This document shows positions 9,086 to 17,304 of a DNA stretch of 44,537 nt, piece by piece. Under the pieces are notes generated by a model. It was not told where the DNA came from, ran no database searches, and saw only the letters and a program-made list of their open reading frames with translations. The stretch covers positions 1 through 44,537 of the forward strand of contig NZ_LZLJ01000042.1 in NCBI RefSeq assembly GCF_001668625.1, read 5' to 3'. This DNA is from Mycobacterium sp. 1274756.6 (GTDB taxonomy: Bacteria; Actinomycetota; Actinomycetes; Mycobacteriales; Mycobacteriaceae). A program made the translations under genes and the position numbers. Every line of letters starts with the position of its first letter. Within the stretch, counting starts at the first letter, position 1.

Positions 9086-10372
9086 TCAAACCCGCTCGAG
9101 CACCGCCGAGGCGCCGATGCCGCCGGCGGCGCAGATACCCAGCAGCGCCGTCTCGGCGTCGGTGCGGCCCAGTTCGTTGGCCATCGTGGTGACCATCCGG
9201 GCGCCGGTGGCCCCGAACGGGTGGCCCAACGCCACCGACCCGCCGTGCACGTTGAGCCGATCCGGGTCGACGCTGCCGACCGCCTCGTCGCGGCCCAGCC
9301 GGTCGCGGGCCCAGTCGCGGCTGTCCAACGCCCGCAGCACCGAGAGGGTCTGGGCGGCGAACGCCTCGTGGATGTCGACCCGGTCGGCGTCGGCCAGTTT
9401 CATGCCCGCCTTGGCCAGCGCGTGCGGCATCGAGATCGCCGGGCCGATCAGCACCTGGTCTTTGGGGTCGACGCTGACGTAACTCCACGACCGGAACGCC
9501 GCCAGCGGGGTCAGTCCCAGTGCGCGGGCCTTGGCCTCGCTCATCAGCAGCACCGCCGCCGCCCCGTCGGTCAGCGGGCTGGCGTTGCCGGCGGTGACCG
9601 TGCCGTCGGCGGCGAAGACCGGTTTGAGGCGGGCGAGTTTGGCCACGCTGGTGTCGGCGCGCACCTGGCCGTCCGCGCTGATCGTGGCGCCCTTGTCGGT
9701 GGTGACCGCGACGACCTCGTCGTCGAAGCGGCCGGACGCGATGGCGGCGGCGGCGCGGTGGTGGGAGCGGGCGGCGAACTCGTCCTGTTCGGCGCGGGTG
9801 ACGCCGTGGATGCGGGCCATCTTCTCGGCCGACTCGCCCATCACCTCCCCGGTGGTGCGTTCGGCGATCTTGGGCTGGCGCGGCCAGATGTCGGTGAACG
9901 GCGCGAGCTCGGCGAGCACCTGCAGGTAGTCCCGCCAGCCCGGCTTGCCCAAGGCGACCGGCGCGGCGGCGTGCACCACCTTCTGCGGCATCTTGATCTC
10001 GGCGTTGGAGGTGGAATCGCTGCCGCCGGCGATCATCACGTCGTACTCGCCGCGTTCGATGGCGGCCGCCGCCGAGGTGATCGCCTGCAGCCCCGACGCG
10101 CAGGCCCGGGTGACGGTGTAGCCCTCACAGCCGGGGTCGAAGTCGAGGTCCAGCGCGATCTCACGCGCCACGTTGGGTGCGCCGCTGGGCAGGATCACCC
10201 CGCCCCACACCATCGCCTCGATCTCGGTCTTGGGCAGCCCCACCCGCCCCAGCAGCCCGGCGACCGCGGCGGCCCCCAGCGCGATCGTGTCCAGCTTGGT
10301 GAAGTCGGTGAACGCCCGGCGGAACGGCGTGCGCGCCCCGGCGACGATCACGGCACGGCGGGTCTCGGTCAT
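9086..10372 (-). CDS. Acetyl-CoA acetyltransferase (thiolase, FadI/FadA-like)
   Basis: Thiolase of 428 residues. The nucleophilic Cys is in TRACASGLQAI (about C91). HEAFAAQ, NVHGGSVALGHPFGATG (catalytic His about 383) and GICAAGGIG (second Cys about 413) complete the active site. The ~430-residue length and the long loop between the first Cys and HEAF suit the beta-oxidation FadI-like group rather than short biosynthetic AtoB enzymes. The ATG overlaps the stop of the acyltransferase gene (ATGA at 10369-10372), so the two are co-translated. It is not FadA2 by sequence. No thiolase occupies this position in the M. tuberculosis order. Confidence 0.9.
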   Translation of the reverse strand: MTETRRAVIVAGARTPFRRAFTDFTKLDTIALGAAAVAGLLGRVGLPKTEIEAMVWGGVILPSGAPNVAREIALDLDFDPGCEGYTVTRACASGLQAITSAAAAIERGEYDVMIAGGSDSTSNAEIKMPQKVVHAAAPVALGKPGWRDYLQVLAELAPFTDIWPRQPKIAERTTGEVMGESAEKMARIHGVTRAEQDEFAARSHHRAAAAIASGRFDDEVVAVTTDKGATISADGQVRADTSVAKLARLKPVFAADGTVTAGNASPLTDGAAAVLLMSEAKARALGLTPLAAFRSWSYVSVDPKDQVLIGPAISMPHALAKAGMKLADADRVDIHEAFAAQTLSVLRALDSRDWARDRLGRDEAVGSVDPDRLNVHGGSVALGHPFGATGARMVTTMANELGRTDAETALLGICAAGGIGASAVLERV

Positions 10373-11631
10373 CTGCGGCTCCCTGCTGTCGGTGCGGTCT
10401 GGGTCGGTGTCGATTCGGGGGCGGCCGGGCCGGCCGGGTCGGGGCCGACGACGGGGTCGGCGGGGAACTCGATCGCGGGTTCGTCGCTGATCGCGCTGGC
10501 CAGCGGCGCCACCCGGCGGGTGCGCCGGTACTCCCAGCGGCGCAGCGCCAGCCGGCAGGGCTCCTCCACCAGCGCGAAGCTCACCGCGGCCATCGCGAAG
10601 CCCAGTAGCAGGGTCAGCGCCAGCACCACCGGCATGTCGCCGGCGAAGGCGAACTTGCCGATCATCGGGAAGGTCATGGTCAGCGCGGCCAGGTGCCAGA
10701 TGAACAGGCCGTAGGACCAGCGGCCGAGGGTGACCATCAGCGGGCTGGCCAGGATCCGGTGGCTGGTGTCGGGCCGGTCGAGCACCAGCGGGGCGAGCAG
10801 CGCCCCGGCCAGCACCGCACCGAGCCCGGTGCGCACCACGAACTGCCCGACGGTCGCCGGCGTCATGCCTTCCGGGCCGGCGATCGGCGACGCCGATAGC
10901 AGGTAGGTGACCACCACGATGGCGGCCATGATCAGCCGGCGCTGCGCCAGCCGGTGCACCCAGCCGGGCGGGCTGACGGTGAGTTCGGCCAGCAGCATCC
11001 CCGCCCCGAACCAGCTGCCGTAGGCCGGCGGCCAGTTCAGCGGGTTGAGCCCCTCCGCGGCGTGGATCGGCAGATAACCCCAGCCCAGGCTGGCCACCGA
11101 CATGGCCAGAATGGCCGGGATGCGGCCGCGCACCGGCAGCTGGCGGGCCGCCAGCGCCAGCAGCGGCAGCATCAGGTAGAAGGTGACCTCCACCGACAGG
11201 CTCCACATCTGGGTGAGGCCCGGGGTCAGGGTCAGCGGCACGTACACCTGGGTCAGGGTCAGGTTGGCCAGCCACACGGTGCGGCTGGCCCCGACCGCGT
11301 CGGGCAGCAGCGCCAGGATCACCACCACGGCCACCAGGTAGGCGGGCATGATCCGCACGATGCGCGACCGCAGGTAGTGCCCGGTGGCCGGCCGGTGGCG
11401 CAGGCCGCGGGCGGCGGCGGCGTGCCCCCGCCACAGCAGGAAGCCGGACAGCGCGAAGAACAGCGCCACCGCCAGGTCGAACCGGCCCCACAGCCGCCCG
11501 CTGATCCCACTGGAGTGCCCGGTCTGGAACGCCACGTGGGTGATGACCACCCCCATGGCGGCGCAGGCCCGCATGCCCTCCACGGCGGGCAGGAAACTGC
11601 GGGTCCCGCCGACCTGCGCATCAACGGTCAT
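10369..11631 (-). CDS. Acyltransferase-3 membrane protein (Rv0228/TmaT-like)
   Basis: Integral membrane O-acyltransferase of 420 residues with about ten hydrophobic segments. The first segment has EGMRACAAMGVVITHVAF, with the family's conserved His at about residue 32; FALSGFLLWR and WSLSVEVTFYLMLPLL are also typical. A Pro-rich cytoplasmic tail of ~45 residues follows. By position, divergent from the DUF3068 gene, it matches Rv0228. The corynebacterial counterpart TmaT is reported to acetylate trehalose mycolates before MmpL export, so that role is inferred here. The start at 11631 lacks a clear ribosome-binding site; an upstream in-frame start is possible. It is translationally coupled to the downstream thiolase. 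Confidence 0.82.
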   Translation of the reverse strand: MTVDAQVGGTRSFLPAVEGMRACAAMGVVITHVAFQTGHSSGISGRLWGRFDLAVALFFALSGFLLWRGHAAAARGLRHRPATGHYLRSRIVRIMPAYLVAVVVILALLPDAVGASRTVWLANLTLTQVYVPLTLTPGLTQMWSLSVEVTFYLMLPLLALAARQLPVRGRIPAILAMSVASLGWGYLPIHAAEGLNPLNWPPAYGSWFGAGMLLAELTVSPPGWVHRLAQRRLIMAAIVVVTYLLSASPIAGPEGMTPATVGQFVVRTGLGAVLAGALLAPLVLDRPDTSHRILASPLMVTLGRWSYGLFIWHLAALTMTFPMIGKFAFAGDMPVVLALTLLLGFAMAAVSFALVEEPCRLALRRWEYRRTRRVAPLASAISDEPAIEFPADPVVGPDPAGPAAPESTPTQTAPTAGSRR

Positions 11632-11735
11632 GGCTGACAGTCTGCCGGTGCGGGCGGGACCCGGCTCGGCCACGGCCGGATTTGTTCGCCGCAACCCCGC
11701 CCGGGGACCGTTAGGAGGCGCTTAAATTCTGCTGT

Positions 11736-11849
11736 TAGGGTCGGGAGAGTTTGCCTGGCTGCTCTCCCTGCGCGGGGGGTACCCACAGGTCGGACGCTCC
11801 GGGGCCCGCAGACCTCGGAGGCCTCGGATCAGAAGGAGGGCACGGCAAC
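11736..11849 (+). promoter_or_regulatory. Promoter and ~100-nt leader of the DUF3068 operon
   Basis: A TAGGGT -10-like box lies at 11736-11741 in the region divergent from the acyltransferase gene, giving a predicted start near 11748. The leader carries an inverted repeat, GGGAGAG (11743-11749) and CTCTCCC (11762-11768), with a 12-nt loop. The AAGGAGG of the DUF3068 gene is at about 11832. The -10 call rests on consensus only; I recognise no riboswitch class. Confidence 0.4.
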
Positions 11850-13097
11850 GTGAGCAGAGCAGTCATGTTGCGGGTCACGGTGTACGGCGCGCTGGGCCTG
11901 GGTGCCGCGCTGCTGATCGCCGCCCTGCTGCTGCCGACCTACACGGTCAGCCAGATCACCAAAGTCCCCCTCGACATCGACACCACCCTGGTCAGCGAGG
12001 GCCGCGGCACGGCATTGGATCCCGCGTCGCTGGCCGGTGAGCATTTCGTCATCGACGAGGACGTCCCGCTGGTGTCGCAGAAGCAGGTCAGCGTCGAATC
12101 CCCGGCGAACGCCGACGTGGTCACCCTGCAGGTCGGCTCCACGGTGCGCCGCACCGACAAGCAGAAGGACAGCGGGTTGCTGCTGGCGATGGTCGACACC
12201 GTCACCCTCAACCGGGAGACCGCCGAGGCCGTCTCCGACGACAACCACCCCGGTGGCACCGTGCAGCAGCCGCGCAGCATCGAAGACGACAACCCGCCCA
12301 AACCGCTGCCGTTGGCCCACGAGGGGCTGGCCTACCGGTTCCCGTTCCACACCGAGAAGAAGAGCTACCCGTACTTCGACCCGATCGCGCAGGAGGCGTT
12401 CGACGCCAACTACGAGGGCGAGGACGACGTCAACGGACTCACCGCGTACCGCTTCACCCAGAACGTCGGCTACAACTCCGAGGGCAAGCTGACCAAGCCG
12501 ATCAAGTACCCCTCGCTCTACAGCGACAACGAGGACGGCGAGGTCACCACCACGGCCGCGCAGTGGGGTGTCGAGGGTGAGCCCGACGAGGAGATCACCA
12601 TGACCCGCTACTACGCGGCGCAGCGCACGCTGTGGGTGGATCCGGTGTCGGGCACCATCGTCAAGGCCAAGGAACGCGCCCAGCACTACTACGCCCGCGA
12701 GCCGCTGAAGCCGGAGGCGACGCTGGCGGACTACACCGTCACCTCCACCGAGCAGACCGTCGAGGAGCAGGTCGGCATCGCCCGCGATCAGCGGGACTGG
12801 CTGGCGCTGTGGTCGCGGATCTTGCCGATCACGCTGGCCGCGTCGGGCCTGATCGCGCTGGTCGGCGGGGTGCTGCTGGCGACCTTCGCGGTGCGCAGCG
12901 AGGCCGCGCTGGTCGACCCGGGTCTCGACACCACCGAGCAGGGCTTCTTCGAGGGCCTGTTCGACAGCCTGCTGAACCGCCGCGCCAAGGCCGAGGAGCC
13001 GATGCCGGCGGCCGAAGCGGCCACCGAGAAGCTGCCCACCCGCCCGCCGGACCCGCCCGGTGAGCCGGGCTCCCCGGAACCGCCGCCGCGCGGCTAG
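11850..13097 (+). CDS. DUF3068 (PorA-family) envelope protein, Rv0227c type
   Basis: DUF3068 protein of 415 residues. An N-terminal membrane anchor (about residues 8-28, GALGLGAALLIAALLLPTYT) is followed by a large acidic extracytoplasmic domain. A second membrane segment (about 325-350) precedes a cytoplasmic Pro/Glu-rich tail. The family is restricted to mycolic-acid bacteria; corynebacterial NCgl2760 and its mycobacterial orthologues were reported to affect lipomannan and lipoarabinomannan maturation. GTG at 11850 is preceded by AAGGAGG; ATG at 11865 is an alternative start. The next gene begins 7 nt after the stop, consistent with an operon of envelope genes. Confidence 0.85.
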   Translation: MSRAVMLRVTVYGALGLGAALLIAALLLPTYTVSQITKVPLDIDTTLVSEGRGTALDPASLAGEHFVIDEDVPLVSQKQVSVESPANADVVTLQVGSTVRRTDKQKDSGLLLAMVDTVTLNRETAEAVSDDNHPGGTVQQPRSIEDDNPPKPLPLAHEGLAYRFPFHTEKKSYPYFDPIAQEAFDANYEGEDDVNGLTAYRFTQNVGYNSEGKLTKPIKYPSLYSDNEDGEVTTTAAQWGVEGEPDEEITMTRYYAAQRTLWVDPVSGTIVKAKERAQHYYAREPLKPEATLADYTVTSTEQTVEEQVGIARDQRDWLALWSRILPITLAASGLIALVGGVLLATFAVRSEAALVDPGLDTTEQGFFEGLFDSLLNRRAKAEEPMPAAEAATEKLPTRPPDPPGEPGSPEPPPRG

Positions 13098-13104
13098 CCG
13101 CCGG

Positions 13105-14805
13105 GTGACCCGGGCGCGCCGCTGGTCCGGGGCGGGCTATGCCCTGGCGTTGACCCTGCTGGTGACCGCGCCGCTGCTGCGGCCGGGGTATTGGCTGCTG
13201 CGCGACGCGGTGTCCACCCCCCGCTCGTATCTGTCCGACGCGGCGCTGGGACTGGCCGGTTCCGCCCCGCGCGCGGTGCCCCAGGACGTCGCGATGGCGG
13301 TGGCCTCCCAGCTGATCGACGGTGGCGTCGTGGTCAAGGCGGTGCTGGTCGGCGCGGTGCTGCTGGCCGGGGTGGGCGCCGGGCGGCTGGTGCGGCTGGT
13401 GCTGCCGGAGTCGGGCATCCCGGGGGTGCTGGTCGGCATCACCGTGGCGGTGTGGAATCCGTTCGTGGCCGAGCGGCTGCTGCAGGGGCATTGGAGCCTG
13501 CTGCTGGGCTACGGCTGTCTGCCGTGGTCGGCGGCGGCGGTGCTGCGGCTGCGCGGCCGGGCCGGCACCCGGGGTCGGGATGTCGCGGCGCCGGTGTTCT
13601 GGCTGGCGGTGGCCGGGCTGACCCCCAGCGGGCTGCTGCTGGCGGCGACGGTGGCGCTGGCGGCGGTGGCCGCGCCCGGGCCGGGCCTGCCGCGGGGTCG
13701 TTGCGCCGCGCTGACCGGCGGCGCCGCCGCGGTGGTGGCGACGCCGTGGTTGCTGGCCGCCGCGTTGGGTCCGGCGCTGACCGGTGGTACCGGCGTGGTG
13801 GCGTTCGCCGCCCGCGCCGAGCCGGGGCTGGGCACGCTGGGCAGCCTGGCCGGGCTCGGCGGGATCTGGAACGGCGACGCGGTGCCCGGCTCGCGGACCG
13901 GGTGGTTCGCGGTGGTGGCGACGCTGGTGCTGCTCGCGGTGGTGGCGCTGGGGTTGCCGGTGGCGGCGCGGCGGGCCGCGGCGGTGCCGCTGCTGGTGTT
14001 GGCGGGCCCGGCGATCGTGGTGCCCGCGCTGCTGGCCACCGGGCCCGGGCTGGCGGTGCTGCACGCGGCGGTCGACGCGGCGCCCGGCCTGGGGCTGCTG
14101 CGGGACGGACAGAAATGGGTGGCCCTGGCGGTGCCCGGCTACACCCTGGCGGCCGCGGGCGCGGTGGTCGCGCTGCGCCGCTGGTTGCGGCCCGCGGTCG
14201 CGGCGGCGCTGTGCTGTGCGGCGCTGGTGGCGGTGTTGCCGGATCTGGCCTGGGGGGTGGGCGGGCGACTGACCCCGGTGTCCTACCCGGCCGGGTGGGC
14301 GGCGGTGGCCGCGGCGATCAACGCCGATCCCCGGCCGGTGGCGGTGCTGCCCGCCGGGCCGATGCGCCACTTCCCCTGGGCCGGGCCGGTGCTCGATCCG
14401 TTGCCGCGCTGGGTGCGCGCCGAGGTGCTCTCCTCCGGGGATCTGAGTGTCTCCGGGCGGACGGTGCGCGGGGAGGGCGACCACGCGCGGGCGGTGCAGC
14501 AGTTGCTGCACCGCGGTGCCGCACCGGCCGAGCTGGCGGCCGCCGGGGTGGGCTGGGTGGTCGTCGAGGCGGACAGCGCCGGCGAATTCGGCGCGGCGGC
14601 ACGGACGTTGGACCGGCTTCCGGTGGCGGTGCGCGACGGCGACCTGGTCCTCTACCGGGTGGGTGGCCACGCCGAGGGGGCGTCGGCCCTACGGCGCGGC
14701 ACGGTGCTGGCCGCACACGGGCTGTGGCTGGTGCTGATCGTGCTCACCGCCGTGGTGAGCCGGCCCCGGCGGGCCCGCACCCCGGAGTCCGGCGTGGTTG
14801 ACTGA
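13105..14805 (+). CDS. Polytopic membrane protein, GT-C-like (Rv0226c type)
   Basis: Integral membrane protein of about 566 residues with some twelve hydrophobic segments and a short soluble C-terminal part. An early loop, RDAVSTPRSYLSD, and the later WNPFVAERLLQGHW resemble the extracytoplasmic loops of GT-C polyprenyl-sugar transferases, but I see no firm catalytic motif. By order it matches Rv0226c, an uncharacterised membrane protein. I chose GTG 13105, 7 nt after the upstream stop; an upstream GTG at 13060 would overlap the DUF3068 gene by 38 nt. The neighbours (DUF3068, GT4 glycosyltransferase) favour a role in envelope glycan synthesis. Confidence 0.75.
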   Translation: MTRARRWSGAGYALALTLLVTAPLLRPGYWLLRDAVSTPRSYLSDAALGLAGSAPRAVPQDVAMAVASQLIDGGVVVKAVLVGAVLLAGVGAGRLVRLVLPESGIPGVLVGITVAVWNPFVAERLLQGHWSLLLGYGCLPWSAAAVLRLRGRAGTRGRDVAAPVFWLAVAGLTPSGLLLAATVALAAVAAPGPGLPRGRCAALTGGAAAVVATPWLLAAALGPALTGGTGVVAFAARAEPGLGTLGSLAGLGGIWNGDAVPGSRTGWFAVVATLVLLAVVALGLPVAARRAAAVPLLVLAGPAIVVPALLATGPGLAVLHAAVDAAPGLGLLRDGQKWVALAVPGYTLAAAGAVVALRRWLRPAVAAALCCAALVAVLPDLAWGVGGRLTPVSYPAGWAAVAAAINADPRPVAVLPAGPMRHFPWAGPVLDPLPRWVRAEVLSSGDLSVSGRTVRGEGDHARAVQQLLHRGAAPAELAAAGVGWVVVEADSAGEFGAAARTLDRLPVAVRDGDLVLYRVGGHAEGASALRRGTVLAAHGLWLVLIVLTAVVSRPRRARTPESGVVD

Positions 14806-14809
14806 CCGG

Positions 14810-15178
14810 GTGAACGATGCGCCCGCCGACCGCGCCGCGCAGCGCAGGCGGCGCCAGTGGGGTTGGCTGGTCGCGGTGACCACGGCGTTGGCGGTGGCGG
14901 GCAGCGCGGTGGCATTGGTGTTGATGCTGCCGCTGGCGATGGCCACCGATCCCTGCCACGGCGACGACACCGAGTGGGTCTGTCAGCTCTCGGCGCGCGG
15001 CCAGAACCTGCTGGTGTTGCTGCCGTGGCTGGCGGTCGGCGGCGGGCTGGCCGGCGCCGCCGCCGGCGCGGCGTTGGCGGCGTGGCGGCGCTGGAATCCG
15101 TTGATCGGGATCGCGGTGGGGGTGCTCGGTTATGTCGTGGTGGTACCGATCGGCTACGAGCTCGCGCTGCGGGTCTGA
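14810..15178 (+). CDS. Small three-helix membrane protein
   Basis: Protein of about 122 residues with a basic N-terminus (RRRRQW) and three predicted membrane segments. A short loop between the first two contains two Cys (DPCHGDDTEWVC) that could form an extracytoplasmic disulfide. I do not recognise the family. GTG 14810 lies 4 nt after the upstream stop; an alternative TTG start at 14798 overlaps it. It appears to end the DUF3068-Rv0226c operon and is convergent with the glycosyltransferase gene 5 nt away. Confidence 0.65.
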   Translation: MNDAPADRAAQRRRRQWGWLVAVTTALAVAGSAVALVLMLPLAMATDPCHGDDTEWVCQLSARGQNLLVLLPWLAVGGGLAGAAAGAALAAWRRWNPLIGIAVGVLGYVVVVPIGYELALRV

Positions 15179-15183
15179 GCCGC

Positions 15184-16389
15184 CTACACGACGCCGCTGA
15201 TCTGGCGGCCCGCGGCGACCGCCTCCAGCACGGTGCGCATCGATTCGGCGCTTTGGCGCCAGGAGAATTCGGCGCTGCGGGCCTGGGCTTTGCCGCCGAG
15301 TTGGTCGCGCAGCACCGGGTCGGTCAGTAGTTGCCGTAGCGCCGCGGCCAGCTGGCCGCGGTCGTCGACCAGCAGCCCGGTCACCCCGTCGACGATCGAG
15401 TCGCACAGCCCGCCGGAGGAGCGGTAGCCGATGGTGGGCACCGCGTGCTGGGCCGCTTCGATCACCGCCAGCCCCCACCCCTCTTTGCGGGACGGCAGCA
15501 GCTGCACCCAGGAGCGTTGCAGCAGCGCGTGTTTCGTGTTCTCGTCGACGTGGCCGTGGAAGGTGACCGCGTCGCGGATGCCCAGCCGGTCGGCGTGTTC
15601 GACGAGCCGTCGCCGCCACCAGCCGTCACCGATCACGTCCAGGTGCACCGCCGGGAGCTGCGGGCGCAGCGCCGCGACGGTGTCCAGCGCGTCTTCGATC
15701 TGCTTGTGCGGCACCAGCCGGGACAGCACGACCACCCGCGGCTGCGCGGAGCGGGCCGCGGCCAGCGACTCCGCCGGTGCGCGGTCGAGGCCGTTGCGCA
15801 CCACCGCGATCCGGTCCGGCTGCACCCCGAGTTCAACCAGGTCGCGCACCGAGGGCAGCGAGACCGTCAGGTACTGGTTGCGCCGGTGCAGTCGCGGGGA
15901 GAGCCGGGATTCGACGAACCAGCCGACCCGGCCCATCAGCTTCCCGGCCATCGGCCACTGGGCGCGGTGACAGTGGTGCACCAGCACCACCACCCGGCGG
16001 CCGTAGAGCAGCCGGGCCAGGAACGGCACCCCGTTCTGGGTGTCGACGACCACGTCGGGGCGCACCCGGCGCAGCGGGCCGACCCGCAGTCGGGCGCCGG
16101 CCATCGCCGCCAGCGCCCGCAGGTAGACGGTGTAGCGGCCGCCGGCCCGTTCGATGCGCACCCCGTCGACCACGTCGTGGCGTGCCACCCCCGGGTAGCG
16201 GGCGGTGCGCAGGGTGACCGCGACGCCGGCGGCGGCCAACTCCGCGCCGATGCGTTGCAGGTAGGTCTCGCTGCCGCCGCCCTGCGGATGGCCGGTGTCG
16301 CGCCAGCACAGCAGCAGCACCGAGCCGACCCGGTCGGGGGTCGAGCGCGACGGCTCGACTCCCGGCGGCTCGACGGCGGCGGTTGGCAT
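15184..16389 (-). CDS. GT4-type glycosyltransferase (Rv0225 type)
   Basis: GT-B glycosyltransferase of about 401 residues. The N-terminal domain starts at VLLLCWRDTGHPQGGGSETYLQ, with the Gly-rich nucleotide-sugar loop GGGSE. The C-terminal domain has VVVLSRLVPHKQIEDAL and the donor-site motif LLPSRKEGWGLAVIEAAQHAVP (E-G-W-G and E-A-A), typical of GT4 retaining enzymes. The donor and acceptor are unknown. The first ~22 residues before VGSVLLL look non-conserved, so a downstream GTG start is possible. It is divergent from the methyltransferase with only 35 bp between them, matching the Rv0225/Rv0224c arrangement. Confidence 0.85.
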   Translation of the reverse strand: MPTAAVEPPGVEPSRSTPDRVGSVLLLCWRDTGHPQGGGSETYLQRIGAELAAAGVAVTLRTARYPGVARHDVVDGVRIERAGGRYTVYLRALAAMAGARLRVGPLRRVRPDVVVDTQNGVPFLARLLYGRRVVVLVHHCHRAQWPMAGKLMGRVGWFVESRLSPRLHRRNQYLTVSLPSVRDLVELGVQPDRIAVVRNGLDRAPAESLAAARSAQPRVVVLSRLVPHKQIEDALDTVAALRPQLPAVHLDVIGDGWWRRRLVEHADRLGIRDAVTFHGHVDENTKHALLQRSWVQLLPSRKEGWGLAVIEAAQHAVPTIGYRSSGGLCDSIVDGVTGLLVDDRGQLAAALRQLLTDPVLRDQLGGKAQARSAEFSWRQSAESMRTVLEAVAAGRQISGVV

Positions 16390-16413
16390 CGGGGTCCAGC
16401 CTAATGGTCGCCG

Positions 16414-16425
16414 TAGGCTGAGCCG
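16414..16425 (+). promoter_or_regulatory. Leaderless -10 box of the Rv0224c-type methyltransferase
   Basis: TAGGCT (16414-16419) is followed after 5 nt by GTG at 16425. The expected transcription start falls on the start codon and no Shine-Dalgarno is visible. This fits mycobacterial leaderless genes. Confidence 0.5.
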
Positions 16426-17204
16426 TGATGGCCGGTTCCTCGTCAACCGCCCGCTTCGCGGGGCGGGCCACCCTGCGCCGCTCACTGCGGTTGCTGGGCG
16501 CGTTCCGCTACGAACAGACCGAACCGGCCCGCTTCTACGGCCCGCTGGCCGCCGACACCGCGACCATGGTGTGCGATCTGTGGCGCGGCCTCCACGGCGA
16601 GCCGGCCGCCGGGCGCACCGTGCTCGACGTGGGCGGCGGCCCGGGCTATTTCGCGGCGGCGTTCGCCGACGCCGGGCTGCGCTATATCGGGGTGGAGCCG
16701 GACCCCTCGGAGATGCACGCCGGCGGGCCCGCCGGGCCGTCGGCCGCCACGTTCGTGCGCGCCTCGGGCATGGCGTTGCCGTTCGCCGACGCCAGCGTGG
16801 ACATCTGTTTGTCCTCCAACGTCGCCGAGCATGTGCCGCGCCCGTGGCTGCTCGGCGCCGAGATGCTGCGGGTGACCCGCCCGGGCGGGCTGGCCGTGCT
16901 GTCCTACACGGTGTGGCTGGGGCCGTTCGGCGGCCACGAAATGGGCTTGTCCCACTATCTGGGCGGGGCGCGCGCCGCGGCCCGCTACACCCGCAAACAC
17001 GGGCATCCGCCGAAGAACAACTACGGCTCGTCACTGTTCGCGGTCTCGGCTGCCGCCGGGCTGGACTGGGCCCGGCACAGCGGGGCGCTGGTCGCCGCTT
17101 TTCCCCGCTACCACCCGCGATGGGCGTGGTGGCTGACCCGGGTGCCGGTGCTGCGCGAGTTCGCGGTGAGCAACCTGGTGCTGGTGCTGCAACCGCCTGA
17201 CTGA
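16425..17204 (+). CDS. Class I SAM-dependent methyltransferase (Rv0224c type)
   Basis: Methyltransferase of 259 residues. SAM motif I is TVLDVGGGPGYFAAAF (about residues 66-81). The acidic ribose-binding residue is in GVEPDP, and motif IV-like VDICLSSNVAEHV and post-motif RVTRPGGLAVLSY follow. A C-terminal aromatic segment (PRWAWWLTRVPVLREF) may associate with the membrane. The substrate is unknown; its Rv0224c orthologue position beside a glycosyltransferase suggests a glycolipid or polysaccharide substrate. Leaderless GTG 16425 is favoured; ATG 16428 is equally possible. Its stop codon is the first three bases of the KstR-type operator. Confidence 0.85.
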   Translation: MMAGSSSTARFAGRATLRRSLRLLGAFRYEQTEPARFYGPLAADTATMVCDLWRGLHGEPAAGRTVLDVGGGPGYFAAAFADAGLRYIGVEPDPSEMHAGGPAGPSAATFVRASGMALPFADASVDICLSSNVAEHVPRPWLLGAEMLRVTRPGGLAVLSYTVWLGPFGGHEMGLSHYLGGARAAARYTRKHGHPPKNNYGSSLFAVSAAAGLDWARHSGALVAAFPRYHPRWAWWLTRVPVLREFAVSNLVLVLQPPD

Positions 17205-17215
17205 AACAGGTTCTA
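17202..17215. promoter_or_regulatory. KstR-type operator
   Basis: TGAAACAGGTTCTA matches TNNAACNNGTTNNA, the core of the KstR operator, at every fixed position. It overlaps a TAATCT -10-like box (17214-17219), and a second candidate, TAGGGT, lies at 17234-17239. It is 90 bp before the Rv0223c-type aldehyde dehydrogenase, a member of the KstR cholesterol regulon in M. tuberculosis as I recall it. Repression here by KstR, relieved by a steroid-CoA, is inferred. Confidence 0.75.
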
Positions 17216-17304
17216 ATCTTGCCGTGGGCTGAGTAGGGTGTGACCTACGCCGCCGAGAGCGAGCCCGGCAGCGACCCCGGTAACGACCAAGGAGCACCCA
17301 CGCC

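Noticed and set aside
12829..14670. Long minus-strand frame of 613 codons opposite the DUF3068/Rv0226c-type genes
   Set aside because: It is rich in Arg, Gln, His and Pro with no domain. High GC third positions keep antisense frames open, and the plus strand encodes recognisable membrane proteins.
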